A program made the position numbers and the translations under genes. This document shows positions 35,744 through 43,227 of a stretch of DNA of 60,970 nt, piece by piece (positions within the stretch are counted from its first letter, which is position 1; each line of letters begins with the position of its first letter). This DNA comes from JBCFBK01 sp038562555. Lineage in GTDB: Bacteria; Bacteroidota; Bacteroidia; Bacteroidales; Prolixibacteraceae. The stretch is taken from NCBI GenBank assembly GCA_038562555.1, contig JBCFBK010000036.1, positions 1 through 60,970 on the forward strand, read 5' to 3'. The notes beneath the pieces are model-generated. The model did not search any database, was not told the origin of the DNA, and worked only from the letters and a program-made list of their open reading frames with translations.

Positions 35744-37006
35744 ATGACGCCCAGGGAACGATTTGAGCTGACTGTAAATCACCGTCAGCCCGACAGAATG
35801 GTGGTTGATTTTGGGGCGACTTCTGTAACGGGTATCCATGTTCTGGCAATTGAGAACCTGAGAAAACATTACGGATTGGCATATCAGCCTGTCCGCGTGG
35901 TCGATCCTTACCAGATGCTCGGAGAGGTAGATGAGGAACTGGGCGGGATAATGGGCACTGACGTGGTCGCGGCCAGGGGAAGAAAAAACGCATTTGGCCT
36001 ATCCAATCACGAACCTCTGAAGGAATATTTGACTCCCTGGAGACAAACCGTGCTCGTTCCGGAAAGTTTTAATACCACGACCAATGAAAAGGGGGACGTG
36101 CTGGTTTATCCGGAAGGCGATCTGACAGCCGGCCCCTCGGCACGGATGCCTTCGGATGGGTATTTCTTTGATGCGGTCATCCGTCAGAAACCCTTCAATG
36201 AGGAAGACCTCGACCCGGAAGACAACCTCGAAGAATACGGGCTGGTCACCGGCAACGAGCTGGAGTACTGGAAGGAAACCACCCGAAACGCCCGTGCAAC
36301 CGGGAAAGCCGTAGTCGCAGGGTTGGGCGGTACCGCCCTGGGCGATATTGCCCACATCCCGGGCATGAAGCTGAAAAACCCCAAAGGCATCCGCGACATT
36401 GCCGAATGGTATATGAGCATCGTGATGCGGCCGGATCATATCAAGGCCATTTTCGAGCGCCAGTTGGAAATGGCCATTGAAAACTTCACCCGTCTGCACC
36501 CGGTTATCGGCGACAATATCGATGCGGTTTATATCTGCGGAACCGATTTCGGCACCCAGGATTCCACCTTTTGCGCGCCCGAACAGTTCGACGATCTGTG
36601 GCTGCCGTATTACCGGCGCATCAATGACTGGGTCCACACCCATACCAACTGGAAAACCTTTAAGCATTCCTGCGGCGCCGTGGAGCCATTCATGCCGCGG
36701 TTTATTGCTGCCGGTTTCGACATCATCAACCCGGTGCAGATCAATGCCAAAGGGATGGATCCGGTTCATCTGAAAAAAGCATATGGGAAAGATCTCGTTT
36801 TCTGGGGAGGAGGCATCGATACGCAAAAAGTACTGCCCTATGAAACTCCGGAGAAAGTAAGGGAGGAAGTGCTTCGTCTGTGCGACATTTTTGCCAAAGA
36901 CGGCGGATTTGTATTCAATACCGTCCACAATGTTCAGGCCAACGTTCCGGTCGAAAACCTGGCCGCCATGATCGATGCAGTAAATGAATTCAACGGCGTT
37001 CAATAA
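35744..37006 (+). CDS. URO-D/methyltransferase-superfamily protein (not a heme-pathway enzyme)
   Basis: The 420-residue cytoplasmic protein is of the uroporphyrinogen-decarboxylase superfamily, with N-terminal TPRERFELTVNHRQPDRMVVD and a zinc-type HSCG motif (FKHSCGAVEPFMPRFIAAGFD). This superfamily also contains the cobamide methyltransferases MtaA/MtbA/CmuA, whose zinc site is H-x-C-Xn-C. Here the third position reads FNTVHNVQANVP, so a histidine may replace the last cysteine. It is longer than HemE (about 340) and sits in a catabolic operon, so heme synthesis is unlikely. Methyl transfer is possible but no corrinoid protein is adjacent. It begins 9 bases after the TIM-barrel gene. Confidence 0.85.
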   Translation: MTPRERFELTVNHRQPDRMVVDFGATSVTGIHVLAIENLRKHYGLAYQPVRVVDPYQMLGEVDEELGGIMGTDVVAARGRKNAFGLSNHEPLKEYLTPWRQTVLVPESFNTTTNEKGDVLVYPEGDLTAGPSARMPSDGYFFDAVIRQKPFNEEDLDPEDNLEEYGLVTGNELEYWKETTRNARATGKAVVAGLGGTALGDIAHIPGMKLKNPKGIRDIAEWYMSIVMRPDHIKAIFERQLEMAIENFTRLHPVIGDNIDAVYICGTDFGTQDSTFCAPEQFDDLWLPYYRRINDWVHTHTNWKTFKHSCGAVEPFMPRFIAAGFDIINPVQINAKGMDPVHLKKAYGKDLVFWGGGIDTQKVLPYETPEKVREEVLRLCDIFAKDGGFVFNTVHNVQANVPVENLAAMIDAVNEFNGVQ

Positions 37007-37021
37007 AAACCCGCTTGTTCC

Positions 37022-37825
37022 ATGTGTGAGAAAAGTCTGAATAATAAAAACATCGTCATCATCGGAGGCACCGCCGGCCTGGGTCTCTCGGGAGCCCTGG
37101 CCTTTGTGGCAAACGGAGCCCGTCTTGTTGTGGTGGGGCTCGACGATGAAAGCGCCGGTGAAGCCTCTGCACTGTTGGGCGACCGCGCTGAGGTCATTAC
37201 CGGCGACGCCGTTCAGGCGGAAACGGCGCTTCGCGCGATAGACATTTGCGTCCGTACATTCGGGAAGCTTGATGGTCTTTACCATATTGCCGGAGGAAGC
37301 GGCCGGAAAATGGGTGACGGTCCGTTGCATGAGCTCACCCCCGAAGGATGGAATAAAACCCTGGAATTGAATCTTACCTCCCTGATGTGGTCCAACCAGG
37401 CGGCTGTCAGGCAGTTTTTAAAGCAGGGAACCGGGGGTTCAATTTTAAATACGGGTTCGGTACTGGGCTGGTCGCCTTCGCCGCAATACTTTTCCACGCA
37501 CGCCTATGCCGCGGCCAAATCGGCAATCATCGGCTTCACCAGATCCGTTGCAGCATACTATGCGAAAGATAATATCAGGATCAATGTAGTTGCTCCCGGA
37601 TTGGTTGAAACAGCCATGTCCCGTCGTGCGGCTGAAGATGAAACGATTTTATCGTTTATCAAAACCAAACAGCCCCTGGATGGCGGCCGTATCGGGACGC
37701 CGTCCGATCTTGACGGACTGGCTGTTTATTTCATGAGCGAACAATCCCGGTTTACCACCGGGCAGGTAATTGCCGTCGACGGAGGCTGGACAGTAAGCGA
37801 CGGGCAGATATCAATTCAACCTTAA
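37022..37825 (+). CDS. short-chain dehydrogenase/reductase (SDR)
   Basis: The 267-residue classical SDR has cofactor motif IIGGTAGLGLSGALAF (a GG-start variant of TGxxxGxG), the NAG-like HIAGGSG, catalytic S in TGSVLGW and the active-site pair Y-x-x-x-K in AYAAAKSAIIGF. The C-terminus is INVVAPGLVET ... GQVIAVDGGW. It likely oxidises or reduces a sugar or sugar-acid hydroxyl in the pathway. The first start codon, 16 bases after the URO-D-type gene, puts a short polar stretch before the first strand. Confidence 0.9.
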   Translation: MCEKSLNNKNIVIIGGTAGLGLSGALAFVANGARLVVVGLDDESAGEASALLGDRAEVITGDAVQAETALRAIDICVRTFGKLDGLYHIAGGSGRKMGDGPLHELTPEGWNKTLELNLTSLMWSNQAAVRQFLKQGTGGSILNTGSVLGWSPSPQYFSTHAYAAAKSAIIGFTRSVAAYYAKDNIRINVVAPGLVETAMSRRAAEDETILSFIKTKQPLDGGRIGTPSDLDGLAVYFMSEQSRFTTGQVIAVDGGWTVSDGQISIQP

Positions 37826-37835
37826 AAATAAGCAA

Positions 37836-38729
37836 ATGAGTGACATTGCGATAGGAATAGACCTGGGAGGTACACGGGTAAAGGCAGTCGCCATCGACGG
37901 GCTTGGAAATATGTTGCACCAGCATTACCAGCCTACGTTCGACGGCGATGAAAATGGCTGGAAAAATGCAGTCGCCGCTGCATTTCGGGACGTACAGGAC
38001 AAAACCGGAAATACGGATGCCCTTGTTGGCATATCGGCCCCCGGATTGCCCAATGCCGGCAACTCGGCCATCGCCTGCATGCCGGGCCGGTTACAGGGAC
38101 TGGAGAATTTTAACTGGTCCGGATTTTTAAAAACGAAAACTTTTGTATTGAACGATGCCATCTCGGCCATGATGGCCGAAGCAAGGTTTGGCGCAGCCAA
38201 AGGAAGGAAAAATGTGGTGATGCTGACCCTGGGCACAGGCGTTGGCGGCGCTGTTCTGGCCAACGGAAAACCTTACCAGGGCGCTTTCAATAAGGCGGGC
38301 CACATCGGCCACATGGTGATTGACAGCGATGGCGACCGCGATATTACCGGGATGCCCGGCAGCCTGGAAGATGCCATTGGGAATTGCAGCATCGGGAAGA
38401 GGACTTTCGGGAAATTCAGTTCGACACAGCAGTTGCTCGAAGCCTACCGGAAAGGAGATTATTTTGCCGCGGAGGTATGGCTGACCTCGGTCAGGAAGCT
38501 GGCCATTGGCCTTGCTTCCTTAACCAATATCCTTTCGCCCGAAACGATCATCCTGGGAGGGGGCATCACCGAAGCCGGGAAGGATTTGTTCGAACCGCTG
38601 GAGCAATACCTGTCCCTTTACGAATGGCGCGCCGGCGGAAACAAAACAGCGATTGAGAAGGCCTGGTACGGCGATCTGGCGGGGGCGGTTGGGGCCGCAT
38701 GTTTCGCTTCCGAAGCAGGGAAAATTTAA
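37836..38729 (+). CDS. ROK-family protein / sugar kinase-like, zinc motif missing
   Basis: The 297-residue ASKHA-fold protein has phosphate-1 DLGGTRVKAVAID, phosphate-2 LTLGTGVGGAVLANG and the HIGHMVID segment with the zinc-ligand-position histidine. The usual ROK CxCGxxGCxE zinc cluster is replaced by a segment GMPGSLEDAIGNCSI with a single cysteine. A catalytic aspartate is present (VLNDAISAM). It may phosphorylate a free sugar released in the pathway; the missing zinc site leaves the activity in some doubt. It is 10 bases downstream of the SDR gene. Confidence 0.85.
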   Translation: MSDIAIGIDLGGTRVKAVAIDGLGNMLHQHYQPTFDGDENGWKNAVAAAFRDVQDKTGNTDALVGISAPGLPNAGNSAIACMPGRLQGLENFNWSGFLKTKTFVLNDAISAMMAEARFGAAKGRKNVVMLTLGTGVGGAVLANGKPYQGAFNKAGHIGHMVIDSDGDRDITGMPGSLEDAIGNCSIGKRTFGKFSSTQQLLEAYRKGDYFAAEVWLTSVRKLAIGLASLTNILSPETIILGGGITEAGKDLFEPLEQYLSLYEWRAGGNKTAIEKAWYGDLAGAVGAACFASEAGKI

Positions 38730-38750
38730 GAATTTCAAAGACAAGGAAAC

Positions 38751-39530
38751 ATGAACATCACAGAAACCTATTTACAGAAAGCGTTAGAAATAGCGGAAAC
38801 AGTCCGTTCTCAGCAAGCAAAAATCAGGCAGGCGGCACAACTGTTTGCCCAAACCATTCTGGCCGGAAGGATGGTCCACGTTTTTGGCAGCGGCCACAGC
38901 CGGATCCTGGTCGAGGAAATGTGGCCCCGCTACGGATCATTTCCAGGATTTAATCCGATTGTCGAACTGTCGCTTACCTTTCATAACCTGGTGGTTGGCG
39001 CCAACGGGCAGCGACAGGCCATGTTCCTGGAGAATGTGAGCGGACTGGCTGACCGCATTCTTCGAAACTTCGATCTGAAGGAAGCAGATACCGCCCTGAT
39101 CATTTCGTCGAGCGGGTGCAATGTGGTGCCCATAGAAATGGCAGAACTGTTTCAGCAGAAAAACATCAAAGTGGTTTCGGTCGTCTCGGAAAAACATGCT
39201 GAAAGATCGACGAGCAGGCGCAGTGACGGAAAAAAACTCGGCGATTTTTCCGATCTGGTACTCGACACAGGCGCACCTGTCGGCGATGCCATGGTGTACA
39301 TTCCGGGCCTGGACACCCCGGTTGCTCCCGGCTCTACGGTAGGTGGTGCGCTGCTTATCAACTGTATCAAGGCCGAGCTGGCGGGTTTGCTGACTGCCGC
39401 CGGACAACCCCCCAAAGTGTTAAGCGGCGCAGTGGTGGTTGGCGAAGAAAGGGCAGCCTCCTTATTCGAAAGCGCTTATGATGAGCATGCCAACCGCCTT
39501 GCCCGGTTGTTCGAAAATGTTGGGAAATAA
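38751..39530 (+). CDS. SIS-domain protein (UPF0309-like)
   Basis: The 259-residue protein is one sugar isomerase (SIS) domain with an N-terminal helix: VHVFGSGHSRILVEEMW, IISSSGCNVVPIEMAE with the phosphosugar-binding SSS loop, and VVSVVSEKHAERSTSRR. The UPF0309 group is found next to sugar-phosphate genes. Likely roles are phosphosugar isomerisation, lyase activity or binding of the ROK product. A specific reaction cannot be assigned. It is 21 bases after the ROK gene and 4 bases before the next. Confidence 0.87.
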   Translation: MNITETYLQKALEIAETVRSQQAKIRQAAQLFAQTILAGRMVHVFGSGHSRILVEEMWPRYGSFPGFNPIVELSLTFHNLVVGANGQRQAMFLENVSGLADRILRNFDLKEADTALIISSSGCNVVPIEMAELFQQKNIKVVSVVSEKHAERSTSRRSDGKKLGDFSDLVLDTGAPVGDAMVYIPGLDTPVAPGSTVGGALLINCIKAELAGLLTAAGQPPKVLSGAVVVGEERAASLFESAYDEHANRLARLFENVGK

Positions 39531-39534
39531 AAAC

Positions 39535-40926
39535 ATGGTAACGATTTTCAACATCGAAAATATCCCGTTGCTGACCGAAACCGATGTGCTGGTCATTGGT
39601 GCCGGTTCGGCGGGTTGCGTGGCCGCCCTGGCGGCTGCCCGCGAGAGCCGGTACTCGGTAATGCTGGTCGAGCGCTATGGTTTTCCGGGCGGTACGTCTA
39701 CCCAAATGCTCGACACCTTTTACGGCTTCTTCACTCCCGGTACCAGTCCGAAGAAAATTGTTGGCGGTTTACCCGACCTGGTGGTAAACGAGCTGGACAA
39801 AACCGGCGACATTTTTCTGCGCCCCAACACCTACGGAGCCGGAACAGGGGTCAATTATAACCCGGAACGGTTGAAACTGGTTTGGGATCACCTGATCACC
39901 GAAGCCGGTATCAATTACCTGTTGCATACTTCCCTTGTGGATGTGGTTAAAGAAGAAAATGAACGGATAACCTGCATTTTCCGGCACAAATCAGGCTTCT
40001 TTCAGGTAAAGGCCCGAAGGGTGATCGACGCCAGCGGCGACGCCGATTTCTGTTATCTGGCAGGCTATCCGTTCGAGATGGCCGGGGAGCATGGGCCGGC
40101 GCAAAGCATGACCACCACCTTCAGGATGTGCAACGTCGATCTGGAAAAATTTGAAAAGGCAGGAGGCAACAGGATGATGAAAGAAAGGATGACCGAAGCC
40201 TTTGAACAAAAAACCTATTTGCTGCCCCGGAAAGAAGGTTCGGCCCACGAAATGTGCCAGCCCGGGTGTATTTCAACGGTCGCAGTGAAAGTGGCCGGCC
40301 TCAGCCCCCTGAAGATCGGGGAACTGACAAAAGCTGAGATCGAAGGAAGAAAGCAGTCCTTTGAATATGAACGGTTTTTCAGAGAGCAGGTTCTCGGCTA
40401 CGAAAACGCAAAGATCATTGGCCTGTCCCATCAGATCGGTGTGCGCGAAACCCGCAGGGTGTATGGCGAACACAGGCTTACAAAAGAAGAATGTCTGGCC
40501 GGTGCGATACCCGGTTCTTCTGTTTTGCTTTGCGGGGCGCCAATTGAAGATCACCGGAAAGGCAAAGAAGGACAGAGCGAAACGTACTGGGAATATATTC
40601 CGGGAACGGGCGTTTACGGAGTGCCGTACGGAACGTTAGTCCCGGCCGGAAGCAAGATGGTCTGGGTGGTTGGCCGTTGTTTCTCGGCCACACACGACGC
40701 CCATGCTTCGTGCCGGTCCATGGCGCAGACCATGAGCATGGGTCAGGCTGCAGGACTTGCTGCAGTTCAGTCATTGAAAAGCGACTGCCGCGCAAATGAG
40801 ATCAGTGTCTCGTTGCTGCGGAACGAACTGGTCAGGCTTGGGCAAATACTTGAAGTGCCCGGTCCGGTTGCCGATACCAGTCGCGATGGATGGAAAAATA
40901 ACAGGCACCACATGAACGATGAATAA
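39535..40926 (+). CDS. FAD-dependent oxidoreductase
   Basis: The 463-residue flavoprotein has an N-terminal dinucleotide motif DVLVIGAGSAGCVAALAAAR and an acidic strand end (MLVERYGFPGG). A second GD motif is visible as RRVIDASGDADFCYLAG, and C-terminal FAD contacts as HASCRSMAQTMSMGQAAGLAA. This is the FAD_oxidored (PF12831-type) group common in carbohydrate loci. I chose ATG 39535 (MVTIFNIENIP) over an upstream in-frame ATG at 39439 that would overlap the SIS gene by about 90 bases. Its end overlaps the phosphotriesterase-family gene by 8 bases. Confidence 0.9.
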   Translation: MVTIFNIENIPLLTETDVLVIGAGSAGCVAALAAARESRYSVMLVERYGFPGGTSTQMLDTFYGFFTPGTSPKKIVGGLPDLVVNELDKTGDIFLRPNTYGAGTGVNYNPERLKLVWDHLITEAGINYLLHTSLVDVVKEENERITCIFRHKSGFFQVKARRVIDASGDADFCYLAGYPFEMAGEHGPAQSMTTTFRMCNVDLEKFEKAGGNRMMKERMTEAFEQKTYLLPRKEGSAHEMCQPGCISTVAVKVAGLSPLKIGELTKAEIEGRKQSFEYERFFREQVLGYENAKIIGLSHQIGVRETRRVYGEHRLTKEECLAGAIPGSSVLLCGAPIEDHRKGKEGQSETYWEYIPGTGVYGVPYGTLVPAGSKMVWVVGRCFSATHDAHASCRSMAQTMSMGQAAGLAAVQSLKSDCRANEISVSLLRNELVRLGQILEVPGPVADTSRDGWKNNRHHMNDE

Positions 40927-41878
40927 GCCATTTATCAGAACAGTATTGGGCGACATTTCTCCTGCAGAAATGGGACTGACCTATTCCCACGAGCATATCG
41001 TTATCGAGGAAAGCTTTCCTACATTGGCCAATCCGGCGTTTATCCTCAATGATACCACCCGTATCAGCGCGGAGCTGAAAGAATTTTATCAGTTTGGCGG
41101 CCGTACCCTGGTCGATACCATGCCTGCCGCCTGCGGCCGGAATGTTCTCAAACTGGCCGAAGTTTCCCGGAACTCCAAGGTGAACATCATTGTCCCGACC
41201 GGCATCCATCTCGAAATCTATTACCCGCCCAACCACTGGCGTTACCTGTTGCCGGTTGACCAACTGACGAAACTGCTTGTCAGCGATATCACAGAAGGGG
41301 TTGATGAGTATGACTATAACAGCCCGGTCATAAAACGAAGCCTGCATAAAGCAGGCATGATCAAACTGGCAACCGGCGACGGGAAAATTACAGAACACCA
41401 GCACAAAATATTTGAAGCGGTGGTCAATGCCCATTTTGAAACCGGGGCACCCATTTTAACCCATACCAATGGCGGAAACCTGGCCATGGAACAGGTGGAA
41501 CTGTTCCTGAAACTGGGTGCCGATCTCAATCATGTCGTTATCTCGCACGTCGATAAGCAAAAAGATCTCGCTTTTCATCGGGATCTGATGCAAACAGGCG
41601 TTTTCGTGGAGTATGACAGTCATTTCCGGCTTATGGCAAAAGGAGATGACTGGACTTACCAGTTGCTCGAAAAAATGCTGCCCGTTTATACCGACCAAAT
41701 CGTAGCCGGTATGGACATGGCCAAAAATACCTACTGGAAATCATATGGCGGCAAACCCGGACTGACCTATTTGCTTACTGAATTCAGACAGGAACTTCAA
41801 AAAAGGGGACTGGACAATTATTTTGAAAGCATGTTCTTTTCCAACCCGCAAAAATTATATACCTTTAAGTCTGTGTAG
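40919..41878 (+). CDS. phosphotriesterase-family metal hydrolase (probable lactonase)
   Basis: The 319-residue amidohydrolase-superfamily barrel has a complete binuclear metal site: HxH in YSHEHIVIEE, bridging carbamylated Lys in GMIKLATGDG, His in PILTHTNGG and VISHVDKQ, and Asp in VAGMDMAKN. Natural substrates of this family are mostly lactones and some phosphoesters, so hydrolysis of a sugar lactone made by the dehydrogenases of the operon is a reasonable role. It is the last gene of the catabolic run, 82 bases before fecR. Confidence 0.88.
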   Translation: MNKPFIRTVLGDISPAEMGLTYSHEHIVIEESFPTLANPAFILNDTTRISAELKEFYQFGGRTLVDTMPAACGRNVLKLAEVSRNSKVNIIVPTGIHLEIYYPPNHWRYLLPVDQLTKLLVSDITEGVDEYDYNSPVIKRSLHKAGMIKLATGDGKITEHQHKIFEAVVNAHFETGAPILTHTNGGNLAMEQVELFLKLGADLNHVVISHVDKQKDLAFHRDLMQTGVFVEYDSHFRLMAKGDDWTYQLLEKMLPVYTDQIVAGMDMAKNTYWKSYGGKPGLTYLLTEFRQELQKRGLDNYFESMFFSNPQKLYTFKSV

Positions 41879-41960
41879 CAAAAAAAATTTCATGCTCATG
41901 TAGTACCTGAGATGAATCTTGTTGTTTTACCACCAAACAGCACAGATAAATGCTCATTCC

Positions 41961-43136
41961 ATGAAGAAGCTTCACAAAATAATTACCGACGGCACCTTGA
42001 TCGGGAAATACCTTGCCGGATCAAATGAGGTCTCAGAAGCGGAAGTGAAGTCATGGCTGAATGAGGACCCCAGGAACGACGATCTGTATAAAGATCTTCA
42101 GGCTGAAGAAAAACTGGCCGATGTTTTAGACGAGCTCGACCGGTTTAATGAAGAAAAAGCCTGGGCCCGCTTTACTTCAAACCGGATCCTTAAGGCTAAG
42201 CATACATCGCTGAAATGGGTGAGAATAGCTGCAATTCTGGTCCTGACCTTGGGTATATCGTCAGTAATGGTTTACCACTTCAGCGAAAAGGCAAAAACAG
42301 AAAGCTTCGCCGAAACCGGCAACATCAAGCCCGGTGGTCCCAAAGCTTACCTGGCAATTGCCGACGGTTCGGTCATTAATCTCACTGACCTCGATCATTC
42401 ACAAAAAAAACAACTTAAAAAAAATACCGGCTTCGAAATAACCGGCAATGCCGTCATTGTAACGAAAACAGTCGGAACTGCAAAAAAATATTATACCTTA
42501 ATCATACCCAAAGGAGGAGAATACAAGCTTGTTTTGGACGACAGCACCGAAGTATGGTTAAATGCCGACACGAAACTGAAGTTCCCCGACAAATTCAGCT
42601 CCGGCATCCGCGATGTTGAACTGACCGGTGAAGCCTGGTTCAAAGTAACGAAAAGCGAATCGGCTCCTTTCCTTGTCCGGTCAAACGACATCGACATTCG
42701 GGTGCTGGGCACCGAGTTCAATGCCTCCGCCTATCCCGACGATCCGGTGGTCACGACAACGCTCATCAACGGGCGGGTCACTGTTTTTTACAAAACCGGC
42801 GTTACTGGTCAGCAAAACCTTTTGCCGGGCGACCAGGCCTCCTACAACAAAAAAGAAAACACCATCCGCCTCGGAACCGTCGATGCTGCCAATTTCAAAG
42901 CCTGGAAAGACGGATACTTTGTATTCGACAACCAGCCCTTGTCTGCAGTTGTAAAGGCGCTTGAACGATGGTACGACGTGCAGTTTACTATTCCCGACAA
43001 AGCGCTCGAAAGTGCCCGGTTCTCCGGACAGTTCCGGCGGTATGAAGATATCGGTGTTGCGCTTGATATCATTAAAAAAACCGGCACTAAAGTGAAATTT
43101 ATCAAAGAAGGGAGGGTCATTCAAATAACGTCCTGA
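41961..43136 (+). CDS. FecR-family anti-sigma factor
   Basis: The 391-residue protein has a cytoplasmic N-terminal sigma-binding region (DGTLIGKYLAGSNEVSEAEV, then KSWLNEDPRNDDLY). One transmembrane helix lies near 90-108 (WVRIAAILVLTLGISSVMVY), followed by a periplasmic FecR domain (ELTGEAWFKVTKSESAPFLV) and a C-terminal STN-like end (DNQPLSAVVKALERWYDVQF). I used ATG 41961 (MKKLHKIITDG); the longer frame starts with TTG. It probably controls the sigma factor at 32745 and receives its signal from the STN domain of SusC. Confidence 0.93.
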   Translation: MKKLHKIITDGTLIGKYLAGSNEVSEAEVKSWLNEDPRNDDLYKDLQAEEKLADVLDELDRFNEEKAWARFTSNRILKAKHTSLKWVRIAAILVLTLGISSVMVYHFSEKAKTESFAETGNIKPGGPKAYLAIADGSVINLTDLDHSQKKQLKKNTGFEITGNAVIVTKTVGTAKKYYTLIIPKGGEYKLVLDDSTEVWLNADTKLKFPDKFSSGIRDVELTGEAWFKVTKSESAPFLVRSNDIDIRVLGTEFNASAYPDDPVVTTTLINGRVTVFYKTGVTGQQNLLPGDQASYNKKENTIRLGTVDAANFKAWKDGYFVFDNQPLSAVVKALERWYDVQFTIPDKALESARFSGQFRRYEDIGVALDIIKKTGTKVKFIKEGRVIQITS

Positions 43137-43144
43137 AATAAAAA

Positions 43145-43197
43145 AGCTGAAAGGAACGGCGAATCCCTTTCAGCTATAATTCCGGCGCATACCGGAA
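43145..43197 (+). promoter_or_regulatory. two tandem RNA hairpins between fecR and susC
   Basis: AGCTGAAAGG (43145-43154) pairs perfectly with CCTTTCAGCT (43166-43175). TTCCGG (43180-43185) pairs with CCGGAA (43192-43197). Neither is followed by a long U run, so they may attenuate transcription or protect or process the RNA between fecR and the highly expressed susC, rather than terminate fully. Confidence 0.55.
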
Positions 43198-43227
43198 ATT
43201 ATTAAATAATAATAACAAGCTAAAATT

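Noticed and set aside
34832..35869. A 345-codon minus-strand open frame
   Set aside because: It is a shadow of the exported TIM-barrel gene; composition follows the opposite strand and no motif is seen.
35744..37006. Assignment as HemE uroporphyrinogen decarboxylase
   Set aside because: It is longer than HemE, carries the HSCG methyltransferase-type motif, lies in a sugar catabolic operon, and no other heme gene is nearby.
35999..37330. A 443-codon minus-strand open frame
   Set aside because: It is antisense to the URO-D-family and SDR genes, crosses both, and has no recognisable motif; the plus-strand genes have strong family signatures.
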